64,000 nt of DNA, taken from positions 1 through 64,000 of the forward strand of contig JABSRN010000012.1 of assembly GCA_013214025.1 (NCBI GenBank), written 5' to 3'. The position numbers and the translations under genes were made by a program. This stretch comes from Polyangiaceae bacterium. GTDB lineage: Bacteria; Myxococcota_A; Polyangia; Polyangiales; Polyangiaceae. Of the stretch, positions 27,648 through 35,492 are shown piece by piece (the first letter of the stretch is position 1; each line of letters starts with the position of its first letter). A model generated the notes under the pieces. The model did no database searches. It was not told the DNA's origin and saw only the letters and a program-made list of their open reading frames with translations.

Positions 27648-28772
27648 TCACCAACGGCTCTGAAAGCCGATGCCGAGGCTGCTTGGACTTCCGTGGAAAG
27701 ACGCAGAAATACTGGATTTATCCGTCTCTCGGCGCTCACCAACAAAGTAGATGATGGCTGAGGCGGCAGCGCTAACAAGGCCCATTCCCAGGGAGACTTC
27801 GGCCACAGCGCCGAGGGTTTCTGCACGGTCCTTGGCTTCTTCGGCCCCTGAGCCTGGGTTGCAGCGGATGGCGCCGTCTTGCCGGGGCTCATCTGGGAAA
27901 CAATTGCCGTCTATCGTGTCTTTTTCGCCAAACATGAGCAAGCCGGCGACAACTCCCGTCGCCAGACCAGCGGCGGCCACGCCTCCGGTGACGTAAACCC
28001 AAGTTAAATCGCGAGCCTCGGTTGCTGGCAGCTCCTCCGGGCTGGGCTCGGGCGGTGTCCCTTCTATGGGCCGGCGGATCCTCAGCTGCAAAGTGTGGTG
28101 TTCGCGCGCGCCTACTTGCAGCGTGTGAGACATCGCGCGCATCCCGGGGACCCGTGTCTGAACTACGTGGGTACCTGGATTCACCAACACCGGCTGATCC
28201 ATCTGGACCCTCGGTACTCGTTCGCCGTCCACGAATACTCGCGTCGCAGGCGGCGGATTGTCAGGTAGGCGCAGGCTGATCTTGCCGACTTCGCCCCGGA
28301 GTTTCAGCGCCGCCGCTTGAGAAGCTGCGTAACGGGTCGCGTAGCGGACCGCCGCTTCCGGGGGCAGGGCGTTGTAGTGCTGGATGAATTCGCCGTAGCG
28401 TTTGATCGCGTTGACGAAGTCCCCCAGCCGGGAAAGGCACTCGGCGAGGGTGAACAGGGAGCCCGGCGTGGGGTCCAACTGGTGGCTCCGCTCGACCATT
28501 GGGCAGCCAGCTCTAAAATCGCCAGTACGCATGGCGCCCAGCCCCGTTTCAAAGAGTTCAGCGGCAGTTTGCCCAGCGGCAGGCTGAGCCTTGAGGGCCC
28601 TTGGTGCGCCAAGCATCAACAGGAGCGCGCAGATGATTTCGGCGTAGCGAATCTGGCGGCGTCCCACGGCGGGACAGTACCACGGTACTAGGCTCGGGAC
28701 GGCATTCTGCGAGCCCATTCCTAGGCACAATCGCTCTATCGGTGGCTCTATCGCTAGAATAGGAGGCGCCAC
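27648..28772 (-). CDS. Secreted TPR/PEGA-like protein with C-terminal membrane helices
   Basis: This 374-residue protein has a signal peptide ending near LKAQP (about residue 63 from this start). A later start at 28718 would give a more normal leader. Residues ~70-170 look like short TPR-type helical repeats (LFETGLGAMRTGDF and similar). Residues ~175-235 look like a small PEGA-like beta domain (TRVFVDGERVPRV, NPGTHVVQTRV). Two hydrophobic helices follow near residues 255-275 and 325-350. This domain order is common next to Ser/Thr kinases in myxobacteria. A role as a periplasmic partner of the adjacent kinase is an inference. Confidence 0.72.
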   Translation of the reverse strand: MAPPILAIEPPIERLCLGMGSQNAVPSLVPWYCPAVGRRQIRYAEIICALLLMLGAPRALKAQPAAGQTAAELFETGLGAMRTGDFRAGCPMVERSHQLDPTPGSLFTLAECLSRLGDFVNAIKRYGEFIQHYNALPPEAAVRYATRYAASQAAALKLRGEVGKISLRLPDNPPPATRVFVDGERVPRVQMDQPVLVNPGTHVVQTRVPGMRAMSHTLQVGAREHHTLQLRIRRPIEGTPPEPSPEELPATEARDLTWVYVTGGVAAAGLATGVVAGLLMFGEKDTIDGNCFPDEPRQDGAIRCNPGSGAEEAKDRAETLGAVAEVSLGMGLVSAAASAIIYFVGERRETDKSSISASFHGSPSSLGIGFQSRW

Positions 28773-29136
28773 GCAGCCCTGGCCGCGGGGGTGTGGGGGT
28801 GTGGGGCTCAGAGTCCAGGGCCGATTTACGGCAGGGCCCTCTGAAGAGGTAAAATCATGCTCATCGATCCCCGTGCGCCCAAGGGCGGCGCGTTAATTCG
28901 GACACACGGAGATCAGACGAGCATGAGAAAAGGTCACGTCAGCTAATTCAGAGAAGCCACAATAGGCGGCGCGTTGTCATTGCAACTCCCCGGACTTCGC
29001 CGACGTTGATATTCACTAAAGCAAAACTGGTGCCGACTTTGCAGCCCGTGTATTCATGCTGAAAGGCGCTAGTTTCAACGAGAATAGCTGTGCAAAGAAC
29101 GTACACTGTGCAACGGACGTTCGTTCAGGTTTTGCC
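28773..29136. other. Divergent spacer with sigma-54 site and a possible tiny ORF
   Basis: This 364-base spacer separates the TPR/PEGA-like gene from the FHA activator. It holds the sigma-54-type site listed separately. It also holds one possible short gene at 28857-28946 on the + strand: an ATG preceded by GAGG seven bases upstream, encoding 29 residues (MLIDPRAPKGG at its start, basic overall). I give that ORF only about 0.2 confidence. A GC-rich repeat of GTGGGG near 28790-28808 is also present. Confidence 0.35.
29028..29043 (+). promoter_or_regulatory. Sigma-54 (-24/-12) promoter candidate
   Basis: The sequence TGGTGCCGACTTTGCA matches the sigma-54 consensus (TGGCACGNNNNTTGCA) at nine of twelve fixed positions. 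GG and GC are both present with the required 10-base gap. It lies 94 bases upstream of the ATG at 29137 of an FHA-domain sigma-54 activator, which fits autoregulation or activation by a related protein. This is by eye only. Confidence 0.6.
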
Positions 29137-30831
29137 ATGACAAAGCCGAGCGAACCCCACGTCCCGACGGAACTCCCCCAGGGCGAGATCCCTACGGATT
29201 TTGATCCGGGGACTGCGGCTGGCGTTGTATCTGGCGCGCCAAGTAGCCTGCGCGTGTACATGCTCGTGCACCATGCGGACGATGTGCAGGTGGTGGATGT
29301 GCCGGACGGCGGGTCCATTCTGTTGGGTCGTGCTCCCGAGTGCGCGATCACCTTGGATGATCCCAAGGCATCGCGGAAACACGCCATCGTGGCGCGTCAG
29401 GGCGCCGAGATCACGCTTCGCGATCTGGGGAGCAGAAACGGCACCAAGCTGAACGGAGTCCGTCTGAGGGACGAGAGCGCCCCGGTGCGGGGTGGCGACG
29501 TCGTCAAGATCGGCGAAGTGGAAACCGTTGTGGCTTGGGCCGATCGCGTCGAGCCATCGGGTGGCCGAGTGGATCAGGAGCTGGCCCGTCTTGGCAACAC
29601 TCCGGTTATATTTGTGCGGGTGGCGGTGGATCTCGAGCAGCTGGAGGGCACGGATGTCCTCGGCGAGAGCCTCAACAGCGCCCTGGTCGTGGAAGAGCGC
29701 GGCGAGGGTCTGTACGCGGCCCTGTTTGAGCAATCCCTCGAAGAGGTAACGGAAGCTGTCCGCGAGCTTCAGGATACGGCTGGAGTCGCGGTTCGAATCG
29801 CGGGCTTTCCGGGTTCCGGTCGGACACTCGATGAGCTCTGGGCCGCCGCCGCTCCCGGGGAGGCGCCGCCGGAGGTGCCTTTGGACGGAGCCGAGGGCAT
29901 TGTGGTAGCGGACGCGGCGATGCTGGAGTTGTTCTGGCTCGCCAAGAAGGTCGCCGCGGTACAAACCACCGTGTTGATCCTCGGCGAAACCGGCGTCGGT
30001 AAGGAAATCCTCGCGGCGCAAATCCACCGTTGGAGCCCACGGAGCGCAGGACCCTACGTCCGACTTAACTGCGCCTCCTTGCCAGAGACCTTGTTGGAGA
30101 GCGAACTCTTCGGTCACGAAAAAGGCGCCTTCACGGGAGCTGAGCGTCGAAAGATTGGCTATCTGGAAACCGCCGAGGGCGGCACGCTGTTACTGGATGA
30201 AATCGGCGAGCTGCCGCTTACGGTTCAGGTAAAACTGCTGACGGTGTTGGAAAATCGCGAGCTGCGTCGTGTGGGCGGCACGGCCGAGATCCCCATCGAT
30301 GTTCGAGTGTTGGCCGCGACTCACCGAGATCTTGAGAAGGAGGTAGCCGAAGGGAAGTTCCGGGAGGACCTTTTCTATCGTCTGAGTGCTTTTGATCTGA
30401 CGATTCCGCCCCTGCGCGAGCGAGTCGACGAAATCACCGTGCTGGCGGATCTCTTCGCGCGACGTTTCGCCGAACGCGACAATGCCAAGCTGTGCACTTT
30501 CGATTCGGCGACGCGACAGTTGTTACGCCGCCATCACTGGCCGGGGAATGTTCGTGAACTCCGCAACGCGGTCGAACATGCGGTGGTCCTGGCGGACGAC
30601 GGTCTGGTGACGCCCAAGTGTTTGCCTCAGAGCTTTCGACGGCGCATGCAATCCCAGAATGTCAGCAACGCTTCGGGCAGCATGCGCAACCGTTTGGAAA
30701 GCATCGAGCGCAAGACGATCGAAGAAGCCCTTCAAGCCGAGAAGGGTAACCAAACGCGAGCAGCGAAACGCCTGGGATTGTCCCGCCGTGCTCTGATCTA
30801 CAAGTTGGACAAGTACGGCCTCAAGCGCTGA
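29137..30831 (+). CDS. FHA-domain sigma-54-dependent transcription activator
   Basis: This 564-residue regulator (from the ATG at 29137) has an N-terminal FHA domain at about residues 38-115 (LLGRAPECAITLDD, SRKHAIV, LGSRNGTKLNG), which in this family binds phosphothreonine proteins. A ~150-residue linker follows. The AAA+ activator domain has Walker A GETGVGKE near residue 283, GAFTGA at 330-335 for sigma-54 contact, and GGTLLLDEIGELP as Walker B. The C-terminus has a Fis-type helix-turn-helix (QTRAAKRLGLSRRALIYKL). This architecture is common in myxobacteria, where the FHA domain links Ser/Thr kinases to transcription. A sigma-54 promoter lies directly upstream. Ser/Thr kinase genes lie just to the left, which makes them candidate partners (inference). 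Confidence 0.95.
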   Translation: MTKPSEPHVPTELPQGEIPTDFDPGTAAGVVSGAPSSLRVYMLVHHADDVQVVDVPDGGSILLGRAPECAITLDDPKASRKHAIVARQGAEITLRDLGSRNGTKLNGVRLRDESAPVRGGDVVKIGEVETVVAWADRVEPSGGRVDQELARLGNTPVIFVRVAVDLEQLEGTDVLGESLNSALVVEERGEGLYAALFEQSLEEVTEAVRELQDTAGVAVRIAGFPGSGRTLDELWAAAAPGEAPPEVPLDGAEGIVVADAAMLELFWLAKKVAAVQTTVLILGETGVGKEILAAQIHRWSPRSAGPYVRLNCASLPETLLESELFGHEKGAFTGAERRKIGYLETAEGGTLLLDEIGELPLTVQVKLLTVLENRELRRVGGTAEIPIDVRVLAATHRDLEKEVAEGKFREDLFYRLSAFDLTIPPLRERVDEITVLADLFARRFAERDNAKLCTFDSATRQLLRRHHWPGNVRELRNAVEHAVVLADDGLVTPKCLPQSFRRRMQSQNVSNASGSMRNRLESIERKTIEEALQAEKGNQTRAAKRLGLSRRALIYKLDKYGLKR

Positions 30832-30900
30832 CGGTTCCGATCCGGGGAGGTGGGTGTCGGCAGCGCTACGTCGGCCAATTTGACCCACTTCGGCTTGGAT

Positions 30901-31119
30901 TCAGGCCTGTTCCAGGTATTCCAGCGTCAGCTCAACCGCCGTCTGCACGTCCAGATTGCAGACGGCACAGCTTCCTGCGCAGCAGCCTGGCCATTCCTCC
31001 CGTGGCATATTGAGCCATCGCTTGACCGTGTGTCGGCCTTGATCTGTATCCAATCCGACTCGACTACAGGCGAGGAAGACGGCACTTTGCACGCGGGTGG
31101 AATCGAGATCGAAGGTCAT
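30901..31119 (-). CDS. Small Cys-rich hypothetical protein
   Basis: This is a 72-residue protein I cannot name. Four Cys cluster as GCCAGSCAVC (C46, C47, C51, C54), preceded by WLNMPREEWPG. A fifth Cys lies at residue 18. The pattern could bind a metal or an iron-sulfur cluster. The start at 31119 has no strong ribosome site and lies 24 bases from the divergent methyltransferase start, leaving little room for promoters. Coding appears plausible from amino-acid composition, but there is no family match I can state. Confidence 0.4.
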   Translation of the reverse strand: MTFDLDSTRVQSAVFLACSRVGLDTDQGRHTVKRWLNMPREEWPGCCAGSCAVCNLDVQTAVELTLEYLEQA

Positions 31120-31142
31120 GACTTGGGAACGGGCGCCATGCA

Positions 31143-32525
31143 GTGTACTCGTTGACTGTGACCAAGAGCGAAGAAGCTGAAAACGAGTCTGCCCCGAATT
31201 CGGGAGCTGCGCCCTTCGGTCGGCCGGGTGCCGAACTGAAATTAAAGCTTCGCTCGATTCAAGCCGACGGCGACGGTGAGGGGGAGCTCGAGGGGCACCA
31301 CATTGTCGTACCCGGGGCCTTCCCGGGAGAGAGCGTTCGCGTCCGGGTAGAGGCTCGCTCCCAGCACCATCCGCGGCTGTTTACTAAATTGCTCGAGGTG
31401 GAGGCCCCGCACTCGGACCGGCGGGAGGCTGCCTGTCCGCACCACACTAGTCGGCAAGGACACTGCACGGGCTGCCCACTGCTCGCGCTGGGGGAAACCG
31501 CTCAGCGTCAGGCTAAGGCGCAGTACGTCCAGAGCCAATTCGGCTTGGTTATCGATCGGTGGGAATTCGGAGATCAAACGCTAGCGTATCGGTGGAGTAG
31601 CAAGCGGGTCGCGTCACGCAAGCGAGGGCGGTTTGTGCTGGGCAGCTACCGCCGGGGATCTCACGAGATCGCCGAGATGCAAGACTGCCAAACCGACCAC
31701 CCATTGATTCGGGCAGCGGCCGTCGAAATTGAAACGATCGCGACCGAGCAAGCTGTGGAGCCCTACAGCCAGAAGAGCGGCTTCGGGCAGCTTCGATTTG
31801 TCTGGTTCAAGACCAACGGCAATCAGGTTCTCGTGAACTTGGTGGCGGCGCCCAAAGGGGTCACAGAAGTGGAGGCCTTGGGCCGCGCCCTCAAACAACC
31901 TGAAAGCGTGTTCTTGAGCTTGCAGGGTGGCGGCGGGAACGATCAACGGGGTCGTGGTGCCCGACGCTTACGAGGGATAGCGAGTTTGAATCTTGAGATG
32001 CTCGGAGAAAGCCGGAACATCGGCCCCCAGGGTTTCCTCCAGCCGAACCCCGAAGTCGCGGAGATGGCCTACCGAGATCTTTTGGCGGCCGAAGACGGTT
32101 CGGAGTTGTCTGGTTTGCTCGCTCTGGATCTATTTGCCGGTACCGGCATCACCACGTTGCAGTTGCGGAAGCGATTTGAGTCCGTGTTGGCTTGCGATAC
32201 CCAGCCTGCAGCGGTGGACGGTAGCGAAGACGCAGGGGTACGTCAGCAATCTGCCGAAGACATGTTGGCTCGTCTGGTGGACCGACGCACAGCGCCGCAA
32301 TTGGTCGTCGCGAATCCGCCGCGTGCAGGCTTGGGCGAGGACGTGACGGAGGCCCTCAACATATTGCGTCCAGGTCGCATTCACATCATGAGTTGCCACC
32401 CGAAAAGCCTGAGCGCTGATATCGAGCGCTTGAGCCAGGCTTATGAGCTCAAGAGCCTAAGAGCCTACGATACTTTGCCTCAGACCGCCCATTTGGAGCT
32501 GGTTGCCTGGCTTGTGAAACGCTGA
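31143..32525 (+). CDS. TRAM-domain RNA m5U methyltransferase (TrmA/RlmD family)
   Basis: This 460-residue protein has a TRAM RNA-binding domain at about residues 35-90 (VVPGAFPGESVRVRV). It also has Cys residues C98, C108 and C111 plus a later CQTDHP, which match the 4Fe-4S cluster of RumA-type enzymes. The SAM fold follows, with ALDLFAGTGITTLQL as motif I, VVANPPRAGL, and the catalytic MSCHP with Cys418, then QTAHLELVAWL. It would methylate uridine C5 in rRNA or tRNA; which site is not decidable here. The start is a GTG at 31143, with a further GTG at 31158 also possible. Confidence 0.87.
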   Translation: MYSLTVTKSEEAENESAPNSGAAPFGRPGAELKLKLRSIQADGDGEGELEGHHIVVPGAFPGESVRVRVEARSQHHPRLFTKLLEVEAPHSDRREAACPHHTSRQGHCTGCPLLALGETAQRQAKAQYVQSQFGLVIDRWEFGDQTLAYRWSSKRVASRKRGRFVLGSYRRGSHEIAEMQDCQTDHPLIRAAAVEIETIATEQAVEPYSQKSGFGQLRFVWFKTNGNQVLVNLVAAPKGVTEVEALGRALKQPESVFLSLQGGGGNDQRGRGARRLRGIASLNLEMLGESRNIGPQGFLQPNPEVAEMAYRDLLAAEDGSELSGLLALDLFAGTGITTLQLRKRFESVLACDTQPAAVDGSEDAGVRQQSAEDMLARLVDRRTAPQLVVANPPRAGLGEDVTEALNILRPGRIHIMSCHPKSLSADIERLSQAYELKSLRAYDTLPQTAHLELVAWLVKR

Positions 32526-32628
32526 AACATTGAACCAGCGCGACGCCGAACCAGCGCGACGCTGAAGCGCCGGCTGCGCCCAGGCGTTGACGGGTATCGT
32601 ATTCGCGAACCACGTCGTTGCATTGAGG

Positions 32629-33062
32629 GTGAAGCTTCGACGCTTTGTTGCATCGGGCGCCAGCCTAGTCGTTGCGTCCCTGGGGTTGGGTACGCAGGTT
32701 GTCGCCGTGTCCGCTCAAGAGACGGGCACGGCGACGGGAAGCTAGCAGGCGAGCTTCTGTTGGAGCCACTGGGTGTACAATCTTGTATTACGGCATGTCA
32801 GCGCTGTTTCATCGACTGCAACATCGCCTGCGATTCTCGGCGAAGCTGCCACAAGCTCTGCGCTCAACGAGTCGCCAGCTGTATCGACCGATGCCGGGAA
32901 CTGGATCAGGAACCGCTGCCGTCGGATGCCGGAACTGACGGCGAGCCGCCGGAAGCTAAAAAGCCGTCCGACCAGAAGCCAGGGGAGAAGGCGACGCCTC
33001 AGCCAAAGAAAACAGCGGACAAGAAGGTCAAACCGAGGGCGAAGAATCCCGAGTCAAAGTAG
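32629..33062 (+). pseudogene. Frameshifted secreted CX3C Cys-rich protein
   Basis: A GTG at 32629 opens a clear signal peptide (basic start KLRRF, hydrophobic core, cleavage-like AVSAQE). This frame stops at a TAG right after TGTATGS. The frame one base earlier continues openly to 33062 and encodes a Cys-rich domain with nine Cys in CX3C-type spacing (SCITACQRCFIDC, then SCHKLC, then SCIDRC), followed by a Lys/Pro-rich tail. Adding one G to the GGG run at 32736-32738 would join both parts into one protein of about 144 residues. So either the assembly has an error there or the gene is disabled. Nothing else fills this stretch. The function is unknown. Confidence 0.6.
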
Positions 33063-33117
33063 CTGGCGCTGCATTGCGCCGAGGGCTGATTGGAGTCGAG
33101 CGTGCGGGGGGAGTTGG

Positions 33118-33999
33118 CTAGAGCGCTTTGCCCATCGCGTGGTAACCGTTGTCCACGTACACGGTGGAGGCGGTGATGGCGCTGGCTAGACCGCTGGCGA
33201 GGAAGGCGGCGGTGTTGCCGACCTCTGAGGGATCCAAGGCTTTTTCCAGAGGGGAGTTGGCCTTGTAAAACTCGATGATCTCGTTGATGACGCCCGTCAC
33301 GCTGGCGGCGCGCGATGCGTAGGGGCCTGCAGAAATCGTATTGATGCGCATGCCGTATCGGCGACCTGCCTCAAACGCGAGCACCCGAGTATCGCTCTCG
33401 AGAGCGGCTTTGGCCGAAGACATCCCACCACCGTATCCGGGAATGACCCGTTCGCCGGCGAGGTAAGTGAGGGATACGGCCGACCCGCCCTCTCGCATCA
33501 ACGGGCCGAGGTGGGAGACCATCGAAACCAATGAGAACGAGGAGACGTTCACAGCGGCGAGGTACCCTTTCCGGCTGGTATCGATCAGGAGCTTCTGGAC
33601 GTCCGGGCCGTTCGCGAGGGAGTGCACCAGGATATCGAGAGGCTTGTCACCGAAGTCTTCCACGAGGGATTTGGCTAGGCCGCCAACGGTGTAGTCGCCT
33701 TCTTTGGCGTAACGCTTGTTGGTTTTGATGTCCTCGGGAACGTCGTCGAGCGTGTCGAAGGCGGCGTCGAGGGCGTAGATTTTTTCGAACTCCATCTTGG
33801 AGCCGTCGGACAATGTGAGGGCTTCGTCCATTTTCCCGCGGCGGAGCAGGGTCCGAAAAATATTCAGGGCTGGCGGCCAAGTGCCGACACACACCGTGGC
33901 TCCGGCTTCAGCGAGAGATTTCGCGATCGAAAAGCCAAATCCTGTGGAGTCAGCGACTCCTGCTACCAGCGCACGTTTCCCAGTGAGGTCGATCTTCAT
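33118..33999 (-). CDS. fabI: Enoyl-ACP reductase, plant/chlamydial-type FabI
   Basis: FabI performs the last reduction in each cycle of fatty-acid elongation. The 293-residue protein has the NAD-binding start [16 protein letters not shown], the sequence [11 protein letters not shown], an inserted segment of about 30 residues ([14 protein letters not shown]), HSLANGPDV, and the active-site pair Tyr179 in SLTYLAGER and Tyr189-Lys197 in [10 protein letters not shown]. The Tyr-to-Lys spacing of eight and the insert match the chloroplast/chlamydial enzyme better than the E. coli one (seven). It ends in NGYHAMG. The gene stands alone, 56 bases from the convergent Cys-rich gene. Confidence 0.94.
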   Translation of the reverse strand: MKIDLTGKRALVAGVADSTGFGFSIAKSLAEAGATVCVGTWPPALNIFRTLLRRGKMDEALTLSDGSKMEFEKIYALDAAFDTLDDVPEDIKTNKRYAKEGDYTVGGLAKSLVEDFGDKPLDILVHSLANGPDVQKLLIDTSRKGYLAAVNVSSFSLVSMVSHLGPLMREGGSAVSLTYLAGERVIPGYGGGMSSAKAALESDTRVLAFEAGRRYGMRINTISAGPYASRAASVTGVINEIIEFYKANSPLEKALDPSEVGNTAAFLASGLASAITASTVYVDNGYHAMGKAL

Positions 34000-34313
34000 G
34001 ATGGTTCAACCAGTAGCCGGGAGCGGCTCTATCGGCAAGGTCCGTGTAGGTTTTGACTGACCGGATCAGCGTTTTATTTGAATAATGCAGGAAGATTAGC
34101 GGTTTTTGTCCACTCCTCCGACCGCGTAATACCGTTCACACTCAGGCGCTTTAGTAAGCGCCTGTCGAACGTCCGGCCGTCCTGGTGGGCCTGGAGACGC
34201 GACGGCGAGCACGCGATGGGAACGGCACAAACGGTCGTCGCCGTCCTCTGCAGCGAGGGAAGTTCAAGCTGGGCGACCCGGGTTTTGCGACCCCGATATC
34301 GGGCTCGCCTCTG
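34000..34313. other. Intergenic region, one hairpin, no gene seen
   Basis: This 314-base gap lies downstream of the SDR gene and upstream of fabI, both leftward. It should contain the fabI promoter. Apart from the perfect hairpin listed separately, no reading frame with protein-like composition and no RNA gene was seen. Confidence 0.4.
34143..34164 (-). terminator. Perfect hairpin between SDR and fabI
   Basis: The two arms CAGGCGCTT (34143-34151) and AAGCGCCTG (34156-34164) are exact reverse complements around a TAGT loop. The hairpin lies 150 bases past the SDR stop in its direction of transcription. No T-run follows on that strand, so it is at best a weak intrinsic terminator. It could instead be a protein site or a repeat unit. 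Confidence 0.35.
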
Positions 34314-35141
34314 TCAGTTCGAGGTTCTGTTTTCGATCTGCGAGTTGATCACGCTGAGTACCTTGTCGAATCCGGTGGGGAAGGTGCGCTTCAGAAAATC
34401 CATCGGGTAGGTTTCCGCTCCGATCAGCACACGATCTTTATTTCGTTCGATGCCCGCCACGATTTTCTTGGCGGCATGCTCCGGGCCACGTACGTACTTG
34501 TCCATGGTGCCCTTAGGCGGCTCTTTGCCCGCCATGCGTTTGTCGGACACTACCGCGCTGGCGGCGATGCCAGTGTTCACAGCTCCCGGGTGAATCGTTG
34601 TGACACGGATGCCGTGTTCTTTGAGCTCAGTACGGATGCAATCGCTGAACCCACGGACCGCGAACTTGGACGCACAGTACGCGCTGAGCATCGGCATGGG
34701 CACGATGCCAGCCAAACTGGAGACGTTCACGATATGAGCTGGGTCGGCTTCCTTGAGGGCTGGCAGGAAGGCCTTGCAGCCGTGAATCACGCCCCAGACA
34801 TTGACGTCCATCATGAGGCGGTAGTCTTTGAGTGGCGTGTCTTCGAACTTGCCGACGGCCAGAACCCCAGCATTGTTGATGATGATGTTTACTTTGCCGT
34901 GGGCCGCCAGCACTTCGCCCGCGAGCCGCTCCATCTCAGAGATTTTTGCCACGTTGGCGGTGTGCGTAGTCACAGTGACGCCGGTGCTCTTTAGATCTGC
35001 GGCGACCTGTTCCAAGGCTTCGGAGTTCAGATCCGCCAGTGCGAGGTGGCAACCCTTTTTCGCTAGTAGGGTGGCGGTGGCGCGTCCGATGCCGCTGGCA
35101 GCTCCTGTCACCATGGCTACGCTGTCTTTTAGTTTCGTCAT
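34314..35141 (-). CDS. Short-chain dehydrogenase/reductase
   Basis: This 275-residue protein from the ATG at 35141 is a classical SDR. It has the cofactor motif TGAASGIGRA at the N-terminus, an acidic residue after the second strand (LADLN), which favours NAD(H), NNAG near residue 87, catalytic Ser in NVSSLAG, and YCASK (Tyr-x3-Lys). A basic C-terminal part (ERNKDRVLIGAETYPMDF) resembles SDR families acting on lipid-like or hydrophobic alcohols, but the substrate cannot be named. Its only neighbour on the same strand is thrS, 350 bases upstream, so it is probably its own unit. A longer frame to 35207 adds a non-conserved leader. Confidence 0.85.
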   Translation of the reverse strand: MTKLKDSVAMVTGAASGIGRATATLLAKKGCHLALADLNSEALEQVAADLKSTGVTVTTHTANVAKISEMERLAGEVLAAHGKVNIIINNAGVLAVGKFEDTPLKDYRLMMDVNVWGVIHGCKAFLPALKEADPAHIVNVSSLAGIVPMPMLSAYCASKFAVRGFSDCIRTELKEHGIRVTTIHPGAVNTGIAASAVVSDKRMAGKEPPKGTMDKYVRGPEHAAKKIVAGIERNKDRVLIGAETYPMDFLKRTFPTGFDKVLSVINSQIENRTSN

Positions 35142-35492
35142 TGAGGGGTCTCGTCTCTCGGCTAAGGGCTGGTCGTGATCGGGCGTCGCGCGCGAGGATA
35201 GACACATTCGGTGGGAACACGCACCCTGACGGTGCGACTAGAGTCATCGCGCGTCGACTCATTGCCGGGCCGAACAATAAGCTTCATCAAATAGGGGCAG
35301 ATTGGGCCCCGTTTCCGTTGTCATGAAAACACGCAAGCGCGGAGCCGCTCGCAGAATCGGATCCAGGCACTGAACTTCACCGGTTAGCTGCTATCGCGGC
35401 GTGGGCGCAGCCCGCGGCGGGTGGCGAGGGTCACTTCGAAAATGCCGAGCGCCCAGCCCCGTGCTGATGACGGGCCTAACCCAGAAGGAGGT
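35142..35492. other. Intergenic region, nothing recognised
   Basis: This 351-base gap lies between thrS and the SDR gene. A tiny ORF of 16 codons on the + strand near 35323 (MKTRKRGAARR) is not worth calling. I see no RNA gene, no repeat and no convincing promoter by eye. Confidence 0.35.

Noticed and set aside
29790-29815. GGTTCGAATC stretch like a tRNA T-loop
   Set aside because: It lies inside the FHA activator coding sequence with no acceptor or anticodon arm around it.
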